Source of the DNA: Zarea fungicola | Taxonomy: Eukaryota; Ascomycota; Sordariomycetes; Hypocreales; Cordycipitaceae | DNA: 64,000 bases | Reading direction: 5' to 3' | NCBI GenBank assembly: GCA_900169235.1 | Contig: FWCC01000178.1 | Span: 1-64,000 of the forward strand | Part shown: one piece after another, positions 12,949 through 24,038 of the stretch | Layout of the letters: each line of letters starts with the position of its first letter | Position numbering within the stretch: position 1 is the stretch's first letter | Notes under the pieces: model-generated | What the model was told of the DNA's origin: nothing | The model's database searches: none | Seen by the model: only the letters and a program-made list of their open reading frames with translations | Program-made: the position numbers and the translations under genes

Positions 12949-14887
12949 TTAGTGGTGAAACAAGCGGATGCTCTGCTCGACAAAGGTGATGCCCAGGCTC
13001 TCAGCAGTCTGGAAGACGGCAGAGTCGTTCTGGCTGCCGGTGGGAGCAGCGATGTACTTGACACCAGAGCGAGCAGCGCGGAAAACGTTGTCGATGAAGG
13101 GGAACTATTGAAAAAGAGAGTCAGTAGAAGATCAAGTGGATTCATAAATGGGATTAAAGGGCAAACGTACGAAAGCATCGCTGGAAACCGAAACACCAGT
13201 CAGCTGCTTCATCCAAGCCTCGCGCTCCTCGGGGGTAAAGGCCGCAGGGACCTCGTCAAAGATGGCCTCAAAGGCCTCGCGCTCAGCGCCGTCCTTGGGG
13301 AGCTGGCCGCTGACGAGAAGGTCAATTGCGTTGGACTTGTCGGGCCGCTTGGCGCCCTTCTTCCACTTGATGCCCAGGACGCGCTGGTGGAAGCGCATCC
13401 ACCAGTTGTCGGCCTTGTCGCCGGCGAGGCGGGTGCAGTGGATGCGGGACTGCTGGCCGGCGCCGAGGCCAATGACCTGGCCGTTGAAAGCGTAGCAGAC
13501 CGAGTTGCTCTGCGTGTACTTGAGGGTGATGGTGGCGATGGCGAGATCGCGGGCGGCGCCCTCGGGCAGTGCGCCGCTGTCCTTGGGGGTGATGATGGAG
13601 TTGAAGCTCTTGGCGGCCGAAATCTCGACGTCGTTGCGGTGCTGCTGGAGTGTGATGCCGTAGACGGTACGCGTCTCGGTCTGGCCAGGGTTGTACTCGG
13701 GGTCGATCTGCAGGACGAGGTACTTGCCGCCCTTCTTCTTCTTGAGGATCTCGAGCGCGGCGTCTTCGTAACCGGGGGCAATGACACCGTCCGAGACCTC
13801 CTTGGAGATGATGCTGGCGGTGGGGACGTCGACAATGTCGGAGAGGGCAATGACGTCGCCGAAGCTGCTCATGCGGTCGGCGCCACGAGCGCGGGCATAG
13901 GCCTGCGCGAGGCCAGACGTCTCGATGCCGGGGATGTCGGTGACCATGTAGACCTTGCGCTCGTCCTCGGTGAGGGCCAGGCCGATGGCGGCACCGGCGG
14001 GCGAGACGTGCTTGAAGCTGGCTGCGGCGGGCTTGCCGGTGGCGGCCTTGAGCTCCTTGACAAGTGGCCAGGCGTTGAGGGCATCGAGGAGGTTGATGTA
14101 GCCAGGGGCACCACTGAGGGTCTTGAAGGGCAGCTTGGCGGCGCTGGTATAGGCGGCGGCGGGCTTCTGGTGAGGGTTGGCGCCGTAGCGGAGGGGCAGG
14201 TACTGTTCGCCGTTACCGGCGTACTCCTTGCGGAAGAAGTCGGAGATGGCAGTGTCGTAGTCGGCCGTGTGTTCAAAGGCCTTGAGGGCGTATCGGTTGC
14301 GGCTCGCCTCGGTGATCTCGCCCTGCTCGAGCTCCTTGAGGAAGCCAGCGTAGTCGTTGGGGTCCGAGAGGATGGTGACACGCTTGTGGTTCTTGGCGGC
14401 GGCACGGATGAGAGTGACTCCACCAATGTCGACCTCCTCGACGGCCTCGGGGATGCTGACGTTGACCTTGGCAACAGTCTCCTTGAAGGGGTACAAGTTG
14501 CAGACGACATAGTCGACCTTGTTGATGTTTTGGTCGGCGAGATCCTTCTCATCAGACTCGAGGTCGCGGGCGAGGATGCCGGCGTGGACGGCGGGGTGGA
14601 GGGTCTTGACACGGCCGGCGAGCATCTCGGGGGCCTTTGTGATGGCAGAAACATCCCTAGAAAAGACAGTATTAATCTCAAAAGTCAGAATGTAGAAAGA
14701 ATTCCCAATGAACAGAGGCGGCTCCATTAGCAACATACTCAACGGGGAAGCCAGACTCGCGAATCATACGCGAGGTGCCGCCAGAGGCGAGGATCCGAAC
14801 ATTCTGGGCAACCAGGCCCTTGGCGAGGTCCAAAAGACCCGTCTTGTCGTAGACGGAGACAATTGCAATCTTTTGAGCGCCGGTCAT
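12949..14887 (-). CDS. ADE17: Bifunctional AICAR transformylase / IMP cyclohydrolase
   Basis: Catalyses the last two steps of purine synthesis: formylation of AICAR with 10-formyl-THF, then ring closure to IMP, in the cytosol. Three exons, 14887-14739, 14656-13171 and 13104-12949, give 596 residues, the usual length. Introns are 82 and 66 nt; the first splits the codon for Glu before [11 protein letters not shown]. The N-terminal MGS-like cyclohydrolase domain is clear ([19 protein letters not shown], then [20 protein letters not shown]). The transformylase part carries [11 protein letters not shown] and the [11 protein letters not shown] motif with its Lys-His pair. The last exon encodes the conserved end [11 protein letters not shown]. 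It could equally be called ADE16; fungi of this group have one copy. The long antisense frame across it is a shadow. Confidence 0.97.
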
Positions 14888-15220
14888 GATGAATGATGAT
14901 TTCCCTAGTCTTTTTCTAGGACTATAGAAATGGGGGAGATTGCGGGAAAAAGAGAGGAACGAGTGAGGGCGACACCGGGAGGGAAATTTTTTGGCGGGGT
15001 AATTTTTTATTTCGCAATCGCGGGGGCACCAAGCAAATCTAGCTTGCGGCATGTGGAGGCCGAAGCTAGCGAGTTGGGCCAAACGAATTGCTTTCGGCTA
15101 GTTTGCCAATAATTATAGATTTATTTGTGCAACTAAACTTCGTAGTCTGAGTTAATAGCCAACATTGATAGACCTTATCCCGATGCTGTACATTATTTGA
15201 CCTTATTATCATTCTCTACC
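14888..15220. promoter_or_regulatory. Promoter region of ADE17
   Basis: A 333-base gap between the ADE17 start (14887, -) and the SNF2 gene stop (15221, -). It must carry the ADE17 promoter and the SNF2 3' UTR. I looked for the Bas1/Gcn4-type TGACTC site on both strands and did not see one. No other gene is present. Confidence 0.45.
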
Positions 15221-18200
15221 CTAACCAACTGTGAATCGTACACGCTGTGCTGGTCGCGAAACCATTGCTTCTATATGGGCGCCATCAATTGCGAAGGTCA
15301 CATATGCTTCATTTTCATCCCTCACACGCTTCTGACCGTTGAGTGTCGGCGGTGTCGGTATCGGGGTCGGCGTTGCAGCTCGTCGTGGTAATGTCGACTT
15401 GACCATCGTAGGCCCTTCATTCACCAAACCGTCGTCAGAACCAGCCGATCGACCATCTCCTTTGCCAAAGATAGGTAGAGGTGTAGCCAGCGGCACCATC
15501 TGCGCCGCAACTGTATCGCCAGGATCACCAACCGGCACAATTTTTGCATTCCTGATCCAGTTGTTGATCGAAGTGACATCCAGTATCGTCTTCGCCTTGC
15601 CGTGCTCGGCTTGCGTCATGTGATCCCTTCGCTCTAGAATGACTTCGTCAATGCTGTTCTTGAGCACCAGTGTCTCGACGGATACAGCCTTCCCTTGACT
15701 AATGCGTCGCACTCGTGCAATCGCCTGGGTTTCGATTTGGGGGTTCAATACAGGGTTAATAAAGTACACGCGTGATGCTGCACGCATATCCAAACCAAAG
15801 GCTGCCTGCGACAAGTCCATCAACAACACCCTGCAGCATATTGTTAGGATGCACCTTCTTCCACCTCATCTTTCTCTAGCATACCTGAATGTATCCTTGT
15901 CGTGAAATTCATCGACATATTTTGCCCTTTTTTTTACAGACAAACCTTTGGCATAAATCCGATGCTGTACTTGGAGCTGCATCTTGTTAGTATTCGTGAC
16001 AAATGGCGTCAACCCAACACTTACCATGTCCAAGACGCTAGCCAAATACCACGCCACATTTTCGTTTTCGTAGAATATGATAATCTTTTCCTCATACTGG
16101 TATTTGACAATGCTATCAACAATATATGAAAGCTTTGCCGACACCGTCGATACAAGCTTCGTCTCGGCCAGTGCCGCAGAAAAAGCCAGGTCATTCAGCG
16201 CCGGCGCAGGTTCAGCTCCGTTGACTCCGTGAGAACGGGATTTCTTAGGACTATCGTCCCCTAGCTTTGTATTGCCCGCGAGAATATCTGAGTTCGCACC
16301 CTTTTTCTTGGGATTCCCGCTCGACTCTGCTTCGAGCTTTGCCTTTTCTCGCTCTAGCATTCCCTCGTGAATCAAACCTCCGTTGAGCAAGGAGTTGAGT
16401 TTCTCTGGGTGGTGCGCGGTTTCATATAGAAGCTTTTGCAGCGCAATAATCATGCTCGCTGAAGTGCAGATGGAATCGTTAGCCTCCCCATCTAGAGACC
16501 AGTATTTACCAGCTCCGCCAGGGAAGCCACTAACACAAATTGGCATTTCATGGAACTGATTGCTAAGACTGCGCAAGCTGCTCGTCAGAATAAGATGGCC
16601 AAAGTCAATCGCCGTCTTTAGAAGCTCTTCGTCTTCCACGCTCGTCTCAACCTCCTTCTTCTCGAGAAATTCTTCTGCTGTTTGGACCGCCTTTGCGATT
16701 TCGTCGGCAGTGAAAAAGGATCCGCCAAAGAAACTTGACTGCTTCATGTTGTGCACAATTTGAAGAAGACTTTTTTTCTGCTTACTGTGAAAGAAGTAGT
16801 CCCTGTCGGTTCGCTGCGACTGGACTGCATTGAAAATAATCATCATGGCAAAGACATTGAGCGAGAGCATATCCTGGTACGATCCGTCGAGCAGCACAAT
16901 TTTTTCATCAACGGCAGGCAGCAGCCCTAAAACCTCGTCTGAACGATGTCGCACAATCATGGCGCCGATGGTTAATTTGAGACACTCCAAGCGCCCAGGT
17001 CGCCCTTGCCCATTCTCTGGTAAGATAAAGTGCTTCCGCCAGTTAGCTGGCCTATCTTCGGTCTCCAGCATTGAGTTAGCCCACGGCTGCGCTTTCAAGT
17101 ACAGCTCAGCTATGGACTTAAGCTTTTCGAGATCCTTTCGCTCCATCTCCCTCGAGGGTTGGTCCACGGACACAATACCATTGGTGCTGTTAGGTGTCCC
17201 TACCACAGAATTTTCGGAGCTGTCGGTAGTAGCCTGGTTACTAGTGCCGTATAAGCCACGAGATGGAGTTCCTGTAACGATCCATCGAGAGGTGGACGTC
17301 AAAGCTTGAAGTCCTGTCAGTAGAGAACTCTTACTACTCTTTGTTGAATTGCCAAGAATATGCCCTTCATCGACAATGCATCTCTTGAAGTGTATGGATG
17401 CTAGAGCTGATTGTCCAGTACTCTCCTCGCTGAGCAGCTTTTCAAAGCGCGGCTGCGAAAATAAGAGGACATCGTACTCTAAGAGCGTTTCAACATCCGG
17501 TATGGCATCTTTCTCGGAGAGTACGAGCACATCGAGCTCATCGAGCTCATCGGTGTGCTTCTGTACCTCTTGTTTCCACTGTGATAGAAGGTTGTTCGGG
17601 ACGATGACAAGGCTTGTGCTGCTGGTATAGAGCCGTTTCGGTGCTGGCACATAGTTGCTACTTATCCTACCGCATCGCCTTGGCACAGAGGAAGGAACGA
17701 GATAACTGCCAGGATTCCGTTGGATAGCCTTGGCATACGCCAGCCCATCATAGTTCTTCTTCTTCGTATGTCCGTAGTAACTTCTCCATGGCTGTGAGTG
17801 GCGAGTGGCGCACGCAGCCGCCATATCCATCAGGGACCCGATCGACTTTCTCACTGGCGGTGCTGATGACCAGTAAACCTCTGGTGTCTTGGAAGGGAAG
17901 CTTCGTGTAGCCAAGATGAGGGCAAGACAAATGATGGTCTTTCCTGTGCCCATTTCCTCTGCCAAGATACCGCCAGATACACCATCGTAGTATTTTGGGT
18001 CTCGGAAGACGGATAAAGCGACTGGGTCAAAATACCACGATTGCCCCGCTCTATCGTGTAGGTGCAAAAGCCGTGGATCAAGGACTTGGCCAGGATACAT
18101 TTCCTTTTGCAGCATAAATGCAACTGATCTCTGCTGATATGGGAGTAGCTCGGTCTTGAGGCCTGGTATATCCCCTCTCAATACCCTCGTCATGGCTTCC

Positions 18201-18766
18201 TCCAGGAAAGGATCTGTCACGACTGATACATCTGGAGCTGGAGATGGAATACCATTGAATAATTCAAGTAGAGACGTTTCATTCCCATCGACATTTTGAG
18301 TTGCAAACAGGCTCCCTTGAGAAGGTAGAGGAGGCTTGATTCCTGCCCAAGCTTGGTCTGAACAGTCCAATTCGGTAAGCAGGCTGTCACGCGCCTTCAC
18401 AAGGGTTTTTTGCGTGCGATCAACGGAGCCCCTCAACGCATCATCAGCTAGCAGATAGACTCTCAAAACACCAATTTTTGGAAAGCCTGAGCATAGTCTA
18501 AATTCAAGCAGTATCCAGTGTTTGTGGAATAGTTGGGCGCACTGCCTCAAGTTCTGCGCTTTTAGTAAAGACTGCTGCAGTGCTGGGTCGAGCACTGGAC
18601 GTGCCGTCGCGTCACCAAACACTGCGCTGATTTCCGGATTATCTGGATTTTGCAAGACGTTCCATGTATTAGTCTGCTGGTGCCATTCTGCATCCTCTCC
18701 AACGACATCAAACCTCGAAATGGCAATGCACCCGACAGGGATGTAATTAGGTGTCTGAGGAGACAT
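15221..18766 (-). CDS. SNF2-family DNA-dependent ATPase
   Basis: Probable nuclear helicase-like ATPase for chromatin remodelling or DNA repair. Three exons (18766-16025, 15976-15885, 15830-15221) give 1,147 residues. The start is the MSPQTPN ATG; upstream codons in frame are not ATG. The Walker A motif is EEMGTGKT at about residues 268-275 and the DEAH-like box is DEGH near 464. The C-terminal helicase lobe spans the exon junctions and ends in the 'QAIARVRRISQGKAVSVETL' motif VI region. The first intron (16024-15977) is only 48 nt and divisible by three, with donor GTAAGT, a perfect TACTAAC branch and acceptor GCAG. Reading through it would insert 16 odd residues in the helicase lobe. The second intron is 54 nt. 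No RING or HIRAN domain is visible, so a RAD5 or RAD16 name is not justified. Confidence 0.88.
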
Positions 18767-19613
18767 CTTGCCACCAACGCCTAGTTTCAAGGCAGTATCG
18801 TCTCACAATATTTCATGAAGAAAAGAAAAAAGGTATAATCGTGACAGGATATTTCGAACGCCCATTTTCACTTTTATCCACCCGACTGTCGAACAATTGT
18901 TGAATGCTATTAGGATCATGGAAAGGTAAGGCCGGAGATAAGGAGGGCAATCCCCAGGCAGCAGCCCCACAGTGGTGCGCAGGGGTTAGCTCAGCAACTG
19001 GTGCGCCTTTTCACTCTTGCAGGGGCCGTGCCACTAAAAATATAGCAGACATGGCCACTGAAGCGTGTATGACTGCACACTGGCGTGAACAATTTACCTG
19101 CCAGTAATTAGATGTTGCACCACAGAGTATACGCCTACCTTACATTAGTACGACCAAGTGCATTACATATCTTATTGTTACGTTGAGTAAGAACAGCTCA
19201 TCGTTATTGAGATATCCATCCTCTGCGTGACATTGGATCTATTTTCTGTTCTTTCATATACTACATAATATAGAGTCCTTGCAATGAAATAGCCCCTAAA
19301 CGCCACAGAGAGCCATTCTTCGGGGCATTGCTCCAACTTGCTGGGCAATTTTGCAGAGCATATTTGAGTAGCAGTTCGTGCCACGGCTCGGATAGTGTTG
19401 GACGACGCCTCGCTCCTGTGGTGGGTAAGCTAATCACTCACGAAGCAGTCGTTCCTCGCCTTCGGTGGCCTCAATCATGGCTGCTTGCCGTGGTGGACCT
19501 GCTTGAGTCTGGAGTTTGACCTACTCCCCCATGAAGTCTTTCAGCTCCAGAGAATATATGCATCTAGCCAGTCTCGGGTACTTGTTATGATTGTATCCAT
19601 CAGTGTTGCCGGC
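18767..19613. other. Intergenic region between SNF2 and UBE3D-like genes
   Basis: 847 bases with no coding frame longer than about 70 codons and no recognisable domain. It should contain the SNF2 promoter and the 3' UTR of the UBE3D-like gene. I see no RNA gene. Confidence 0.5.
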
Positions 19614-21211
19614 TCAGGTTGGCTGCGGGTTCCAGCGCTCAAGAAGGCCAACCTGCCAGTCCTGAAATGACCGCTCCGACGGCGGCAGTACAAATTTGCT
19701 AGACTCTAATATGTCGCGGGCCACGCGTATCGCCATTGCAGGAAAGCTTACGTCTTGAACATCCGTCGTCAGCGACTCAACCAAGTCGAGAGCCTCCTTG
19801 CCCTGAATGTCCTTAAACAAGACTTTTATGGCTGATGTTGGGGTCTGGTTGCGGCTGCAGCTGTATACAACATTGTTATTCAGAACCCACAGTCGCAGAT
19901 GTTGAGATGATTCATCCAGCGCCGGCATGTTTCGCGGTAGTACGATAGATTTGGACGATCCGGACCGCGCAATAGTGGAGAGAAGGGTGGCGACCAGGCA
20001 GTCTGAGCTTGACGGCGCTTTCAGTACCGATGGCACTTCGCAGGACACCTGCCATTTGAACAGGGAAACCGTCGATGCCAGAATGCTAAACGTTCCAACG
20101 TCAATAGCACAATTACTGCAGCTAATGTCGAGGAATTTTTCTTCGCCAGTGGCCGTGATAGCCTCGATGCTGCTATTGAAGCTTCCATGTGAGGAAGAAG
20201 AATACTATCGTGCAAGTTAGTCACTAATTGCGAACCTTTTTTTTTTTCCGACGTATTGAAATGTATCTCTCTCAATGGGCCAGAAAATTCACATCTCTGA
20301 AAGACCTGGGTACAGAGAGGGATTGCCGAATACAGTTTCGTCTCGTAGAAAACCCATCCCAGTGAGGAAGGTACATCTAACAAAGACGCTGCATAAAATT
20401 CTGCATGGGCGGGATTACTCCATATAGGGGAATTGTATCGATGACCATGACATTGAAAGGCTGTTGCCCTGACTTGGCCACCTTCTATTTCCCCATTTGC
20501 GTGCCAAACGAAGGATGAGGCTTGTTGACTTACCTTTAAAGAGCCACAGTCTGATTCTACGAATAGAAACGAAGTGATGTCGACAAAGCCGACCCCCGGC
20601 TGCGCTGTGATGGCACTAGCAGCACCGTAGCCGCGCTGCTGCAAACTGCCATCCTCTGGCTTGTCATGCTCGACAGGTTTATGGCAATGCCAGAATTCCA
20701 TCATTTCAGCCCAGTTTTCACTAGGGAGATCTTTCCAGGAGGTAATTGTGCCGCGCTGGACAAACAATTGGCCGCATGCGCGACATGAAACGGGCGATTC
20801 CATCTTGATATCAAACGCAGACCACGGCAGCACCTGGTTCTCGGGGAGAAACTGCCTCTCAGGGGCCCGGGCCGGCTGCAGTGGAAGCCTCCAAGTCAAA
20901 TCGGCAGAGCCCTTGTGCGACACGGGGAGTGCCCCTTTGACAGGCACTGTAGCCGGCAGATCGAGCTCAGCCGTGGCGCCATTGTGACTGATGCGAAATT
21001 TGCGCCCGTCGCCAAAGATCTCGGCAGCGGTGGTATTGTCCGCAGGCGTAGGAAGGCACGTCTTGACTGTAATTTGCCGTATGTTTGTGAGAAGCTCGGC
21101 GTAAATGAGAATGCTGGTTTTAGGCGGTGGCGCGAGGGCAGCCATTGTCAACACGCGGAGATAGTCGACATTGGGTGAGGCCGAGTTGTCCGAATTGTTG
21201 GTGGCACGCAT
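19614..21211 (-). CDS. UBE3D-like E2-binding protein (HECT_2 family)
   Basis: Members bind ubiquitin-conjugating enzymes and act as atypical E3 ligases. Best model: exons 21211-20534 and 20204-19614, 422 residues. The 329-nt intron has donor GTAAGT, branch TGACTAAC and acceptor GATAG, with phase 0 on both sides. Exon 1 holds the Cys pair CRACGQLF (about residue 142) and 'FWHCHKP'. Exon 2 restores the second Cys pair, CSNCAIDVG, followed by SVSLFKWQV and the C-terminal LRLWVLNNNVVYS...AIKVLF block. These are the usual HECT_2 landmarks, in order. Without splicing, the frame continues about 170 codons into unrelated sequence and misses the second Cys pair. MAALAPPPK, 22 codons in, is an alternative start. 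The gene diverges from the Ndt80-like gene. Confidence 0.8.
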
Positions 21212-21765
21212 GCGACAGCTTCAGTGGGGAATGGAACCAGCTGTCATTCAACGCAGTTACCCTACACAGTTAAAACAAAATTTCCAGCCTCATGACTGAT
21301 TATTTATCGGTTATCAGTAGTTATAATACGGTTATAATAAGAATTATTATTATTATTATTATTTTGAAATTATTTTGCCTTAGGTGACTTGCTGCAATAG
21401 CACACTGTAGCCTCCTAGATGTTTGCAGAAACCTGCGTAGATAACTAGATACCTACCTAGGTACCTACTTACCTTCTCAGCGATAGCATTAGTGGCTGTG
21501 TCAGTGAGCTTGTACCCCGACACCCACTGTAGGGAGTGCAAAGTCGCGTGACTGTCAGCGGTCTCAGCGCATTAACCTGCTGAGCTTATTAGCTAATACC
21601 GAGTTATTTACAACCTCCAAGCTTCACTTCACCAGTGACACGCTTCCTAAAGCCTCGTCAGTCCACGAGTGCTTCCCACTATCACCACTTCCCTGAAATT
21701 TCTTGTGTTTTTGCGTATGAGATATTGAAATCAATTTACTTGCCCTGCAGGGCAGAGCTGCGCGT
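21212..21765. promoter_or_regulatory. Divergent promoter region, UBE3D-like gene and RON1-like gene
   Basis: A 554-base shared upstream region. It contains an (ATT)n stretch at about 21342-21364 and a palindromic TACCTAGGTA core at about 21450-21474. A stop codon in frame lies shortly before the regulator ATG. A CCCTGCAG sequence just upstream of that ATG (about 21742-21750) could be the acceptor of a 5'-UTR intron; this is inference. Confidence 0.45.
21342..21364. repeat. (ATT)n microsatellite
   Basis: About seven tandem ATT units in the divergent promoter upstream of the RON1-like gene. Read directly from the sequence; no function is implied. Confidence 0.85.
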
Positions 21766-23030
21766 ATGGATTCGGCTAGTGTGACACCAACATCTCGCCT
21801 TGTCCATTCTGTTTCCGCGCTGACGAATTCAGATGGTGAAGCTACGCAAGAGCTGCAGAGAATAGACGATTCGCATAGGGCACTCTTACTTGGCGACATA
21901 CAGACAACTGAGACGCACAATGACAGACGCAGCCCGGCTATTATCACAGCGCAGCTCTCTGGCACCTTTCTTCAGGCAGGACATTCCGACGCTGCGCGCG
22001 ACATCTTTTGCTACCGTAGGAACCTCTTCCAACTACGTGGTGCAGTCATCTTGCAGCAGGAGCTGATTGGCAGCGTGCGGCCGATTGCTGTACGAGCTAG
22101 TATCTCTGCTACAGAGAATCTTCGTGGTGACTCGGTGACGCTCATTACAGTGCCCAAGTCGGTCAAGGACGCGTCTAATACCGGTTTGGGTCTGGGAGCC
22201 CCAGGGCCTATTGAGATTGGCTTGCCCAAAGAAAGCGATTGTTTCACTCCTATCCCCTTTTCCTGGAGTAGACTCCAATTCCGGTCCGCCACTGCCAAAG
22301 GTGGCCGCCGCAAGGAGCTCAAGCCTGAGCAACATTTCATTATCCATCTTCGCGTCCATGCTGTTTTCGCAGACGGCTCAGAGAAAATACTGGCCGAGAA
22401 AGCCAGCGGGCCCGTCATCGTCCGCGGCAGATCTCCAGGCAACTTTCCATCGACGGTCAAGGCAGCGCAACCCCAAGGACAGCCGGTCCGATCTGCCATT
22501 CCCAGCGCCATTGACTGCCCCAATGAAACTCCGCTCCAGTTCGATTTCGCTGACTTTGGCGCCGACGTGGATGACCAAAATATTGACGGGGCCGGATGCT
22601 TGCTAGAACAGTTCAATGTACTTGAAGACTTTAGTAGCCACTCACCCGGTCTTGGCTTTCACCAACCCGAGTTTGTTGCCACAGACATTTCAGGCATTTT
22701 TACCCAAGACTTACCGTCATATGATCAGCATGGTGTCGACACAATTTCCACCTCTCCAACATCTCTATATTCTCCACAGAAGACTTCTGAATCGGACGTG
22801 ACCCTTGGTACGGGAGACTCTGACTATTCGTACAAATATATCCCATTGTCTTTGGATGATCGTACACCGCCAGTACAAGCAGTATACGTAAGTGTCACAG
22901 CTATCTGATGTCAAAGTATACCACCCACTGACTTGGATTACAGCAGCCACATGGTGTTCATCATAAAGTAGCCCGGGCCAGAAACGCTCAGGGCAGTACT
23001 AAGCGCTATTTCGGTGAACTCTCAGATTGA
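21766..23030 (+). CDS. ron1: Ndt80-like transcription factor, RON1 type
   Basis: Two exons (21766-22887, 22944-23030) give 402 residues. The intron has donor GTAAGT, branch CTGAC and acceptor TTACAG. The Ndt80/PhoG DNA-binding domain covers about residues 55-228. It begins with the FCYRRNLFQLRGAV motif (81-93), passes through WSRLQFRSATAKGGRR (167-182) and ends at VIVRGRSPGNF (218-227). These are hallmark blocks of the family. The C-terminal half is acidic and Ser/Thr-rich, suiting an activation region. In Trichoderma reesei the Ndt80-like factor RON1 sits in and activates the GlcNAc catabolic cluster. Here the gene lies next to the same set of enzymes, so RON1 is the best name. It could in principle be another Ndt80 paralogue such as a VIB-1 type. 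Confidence 0.85.
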
Positions 23031-23179
23031 AAATCAAAACCACTGAGAAGCAGCAACCAGCCGCAAAGTACTTTTTTTCATCCTCGTTCTGTTACAAGGC
23101 GTCCCAGGCAACTGCTGCAGTATAATTTTATTTGCCCGTTGGTCTCTCGCGCTCTGCCTCCAGTCTTCTCACAGCCTTC

Positions 23180-23272
23180 CTGCTCTGTGTGACAGTCATT
23201 GACACAACAGAGGGCTGTCGGCTTGGGCGGAGCCCTGCACTTTTGCAGGTAAGCGACTGTCACGCAGAGCAG
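23180..23272. repeat. Hairpin with 18-bp arms
   Basis: The left arm is CTGCTCTGTGTGACAGTC (23180-23197) and the right arm GACTGTCACGCAGAGCAG (23255-23272). They are inverted copies with one mismatch, which would be a G-U pair in RNA. The 57-base loop holds smaller inverted pairs: AGGGCT with AGCCCT, and CCTGCA with TGCAGG. It lies 3' of the RON1-like gene, so it may be in its 3' UTR or be part of the neighbouring foldback element. Confidence 0.75.
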
Positions 23273-23278
23273 CAATTT

Positions 23279-23460
23279 TGCATAGATTAGACGTAGTTGA
23301 TTGGTTAGGAAAAGGAGGCTACGAATGTGTATGTGAGGATACCCTTATGATGGGTGGCCCTGGGCAACTTCATAAAGGCGTATCCTCACACACCTCTTCG
23401 CAGCCTCTTTTTCCCTAACCAATCAACTACGTCTAATATATGCGATCTAATCTATGCGAT
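23279..23460. mobile_element. MITE-like foldback element
   Basis: Long near-perfect inverted repeat. Arms of about 65 bases (about 23286-23350 and about 23371-23437) surround a loop of about 20 bases. They share ATTAGACGTAGTTGATTGG at their outer ends and GTGAGGATAC nearer the loop. The only differences are a few substitutions and 1-2 base indels. The right end carries a 14-base tandem duplication (CTAATATATGCGAT, CTAATCTATGCGAT); its second copy mirrors the left flank TTGCATAGATTAG. There is no coding capacity. Size and structure fit a non-autonomous DNA transposon remnant; I could not see a clear target-site duplication. Confidence 0.65.
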
Positions 23461-24038
23461 ATTCCTGCTCTGAGTGGCACTAGTAACCCTATCTAGGCAG
23501 CCAGATGCCAGCCAACCCCAAACCTGTTACGGGCCATTTGCCGCTAAGCTTGCCAGCCAGCCAACCAGCCAAGTTTGTAGTGAATTAGCATACCAGCACT
23601 CTATTGAGCATAGAGTCATTAGTTACTAGAAGTAGCTAGCTGACTGGTTTAAAAGAATCGCATGAGAGCTTGATGACTAGTTGGCTGTACGAGCCCCATG
23701 GCCTGGAAAGTAAGTCGATTCAAAGCATTCAAAGGCCCTAGTGAGTAAAATATACATTGCATATGACAATAAATACTGCCAAGAGCTTACAATTTCCAAT
23801 GTTTATAGAAATTTATTTAATGACATTTTTATCTTACCGTTTTTCTCTCTCCAAAAGAAAAGATTGGCTGCTTTTGCGGAGCGGCTTTGCCAAATTGGAC
23901 CGTAAGCGTCTGAGAGCATGCGTTACATGCCAATGTGACGCAGCTTTAGCTGCCTCAAATCAATTTATTACGTTGATGAAATAAATATCACCGTCAAAAA
24001 TCGACCAAACGATTTTGAAGCCAGAATGGCCAGCAACC
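23461..24038. promoter_or_regulatory. Upstream region of the Gfo/Idh/MocA gene
   Basis: Non-coding, with short CCAGCCA-type direct repeats near 23500-23570. A CGCAAAA sequence on the minus strand (around 23871-23878) matches the core of the Ndt80 middle-sporulation element, but one such match is weak evidence. A short open frame begins at an ATG at 24026 and overlaps the main start out of frame. Confidence 0.4.

Noticed and set aside
12952..14730. 592-codon open frame on the plus strand
   Set aside because: It lies wholly antisense to ADE17, whose protein is fully accounted for. The translation is repetitive Gly/Val/Leu/Asp without a domain. It is a shadow of the GC-biased third positions of ADE17.
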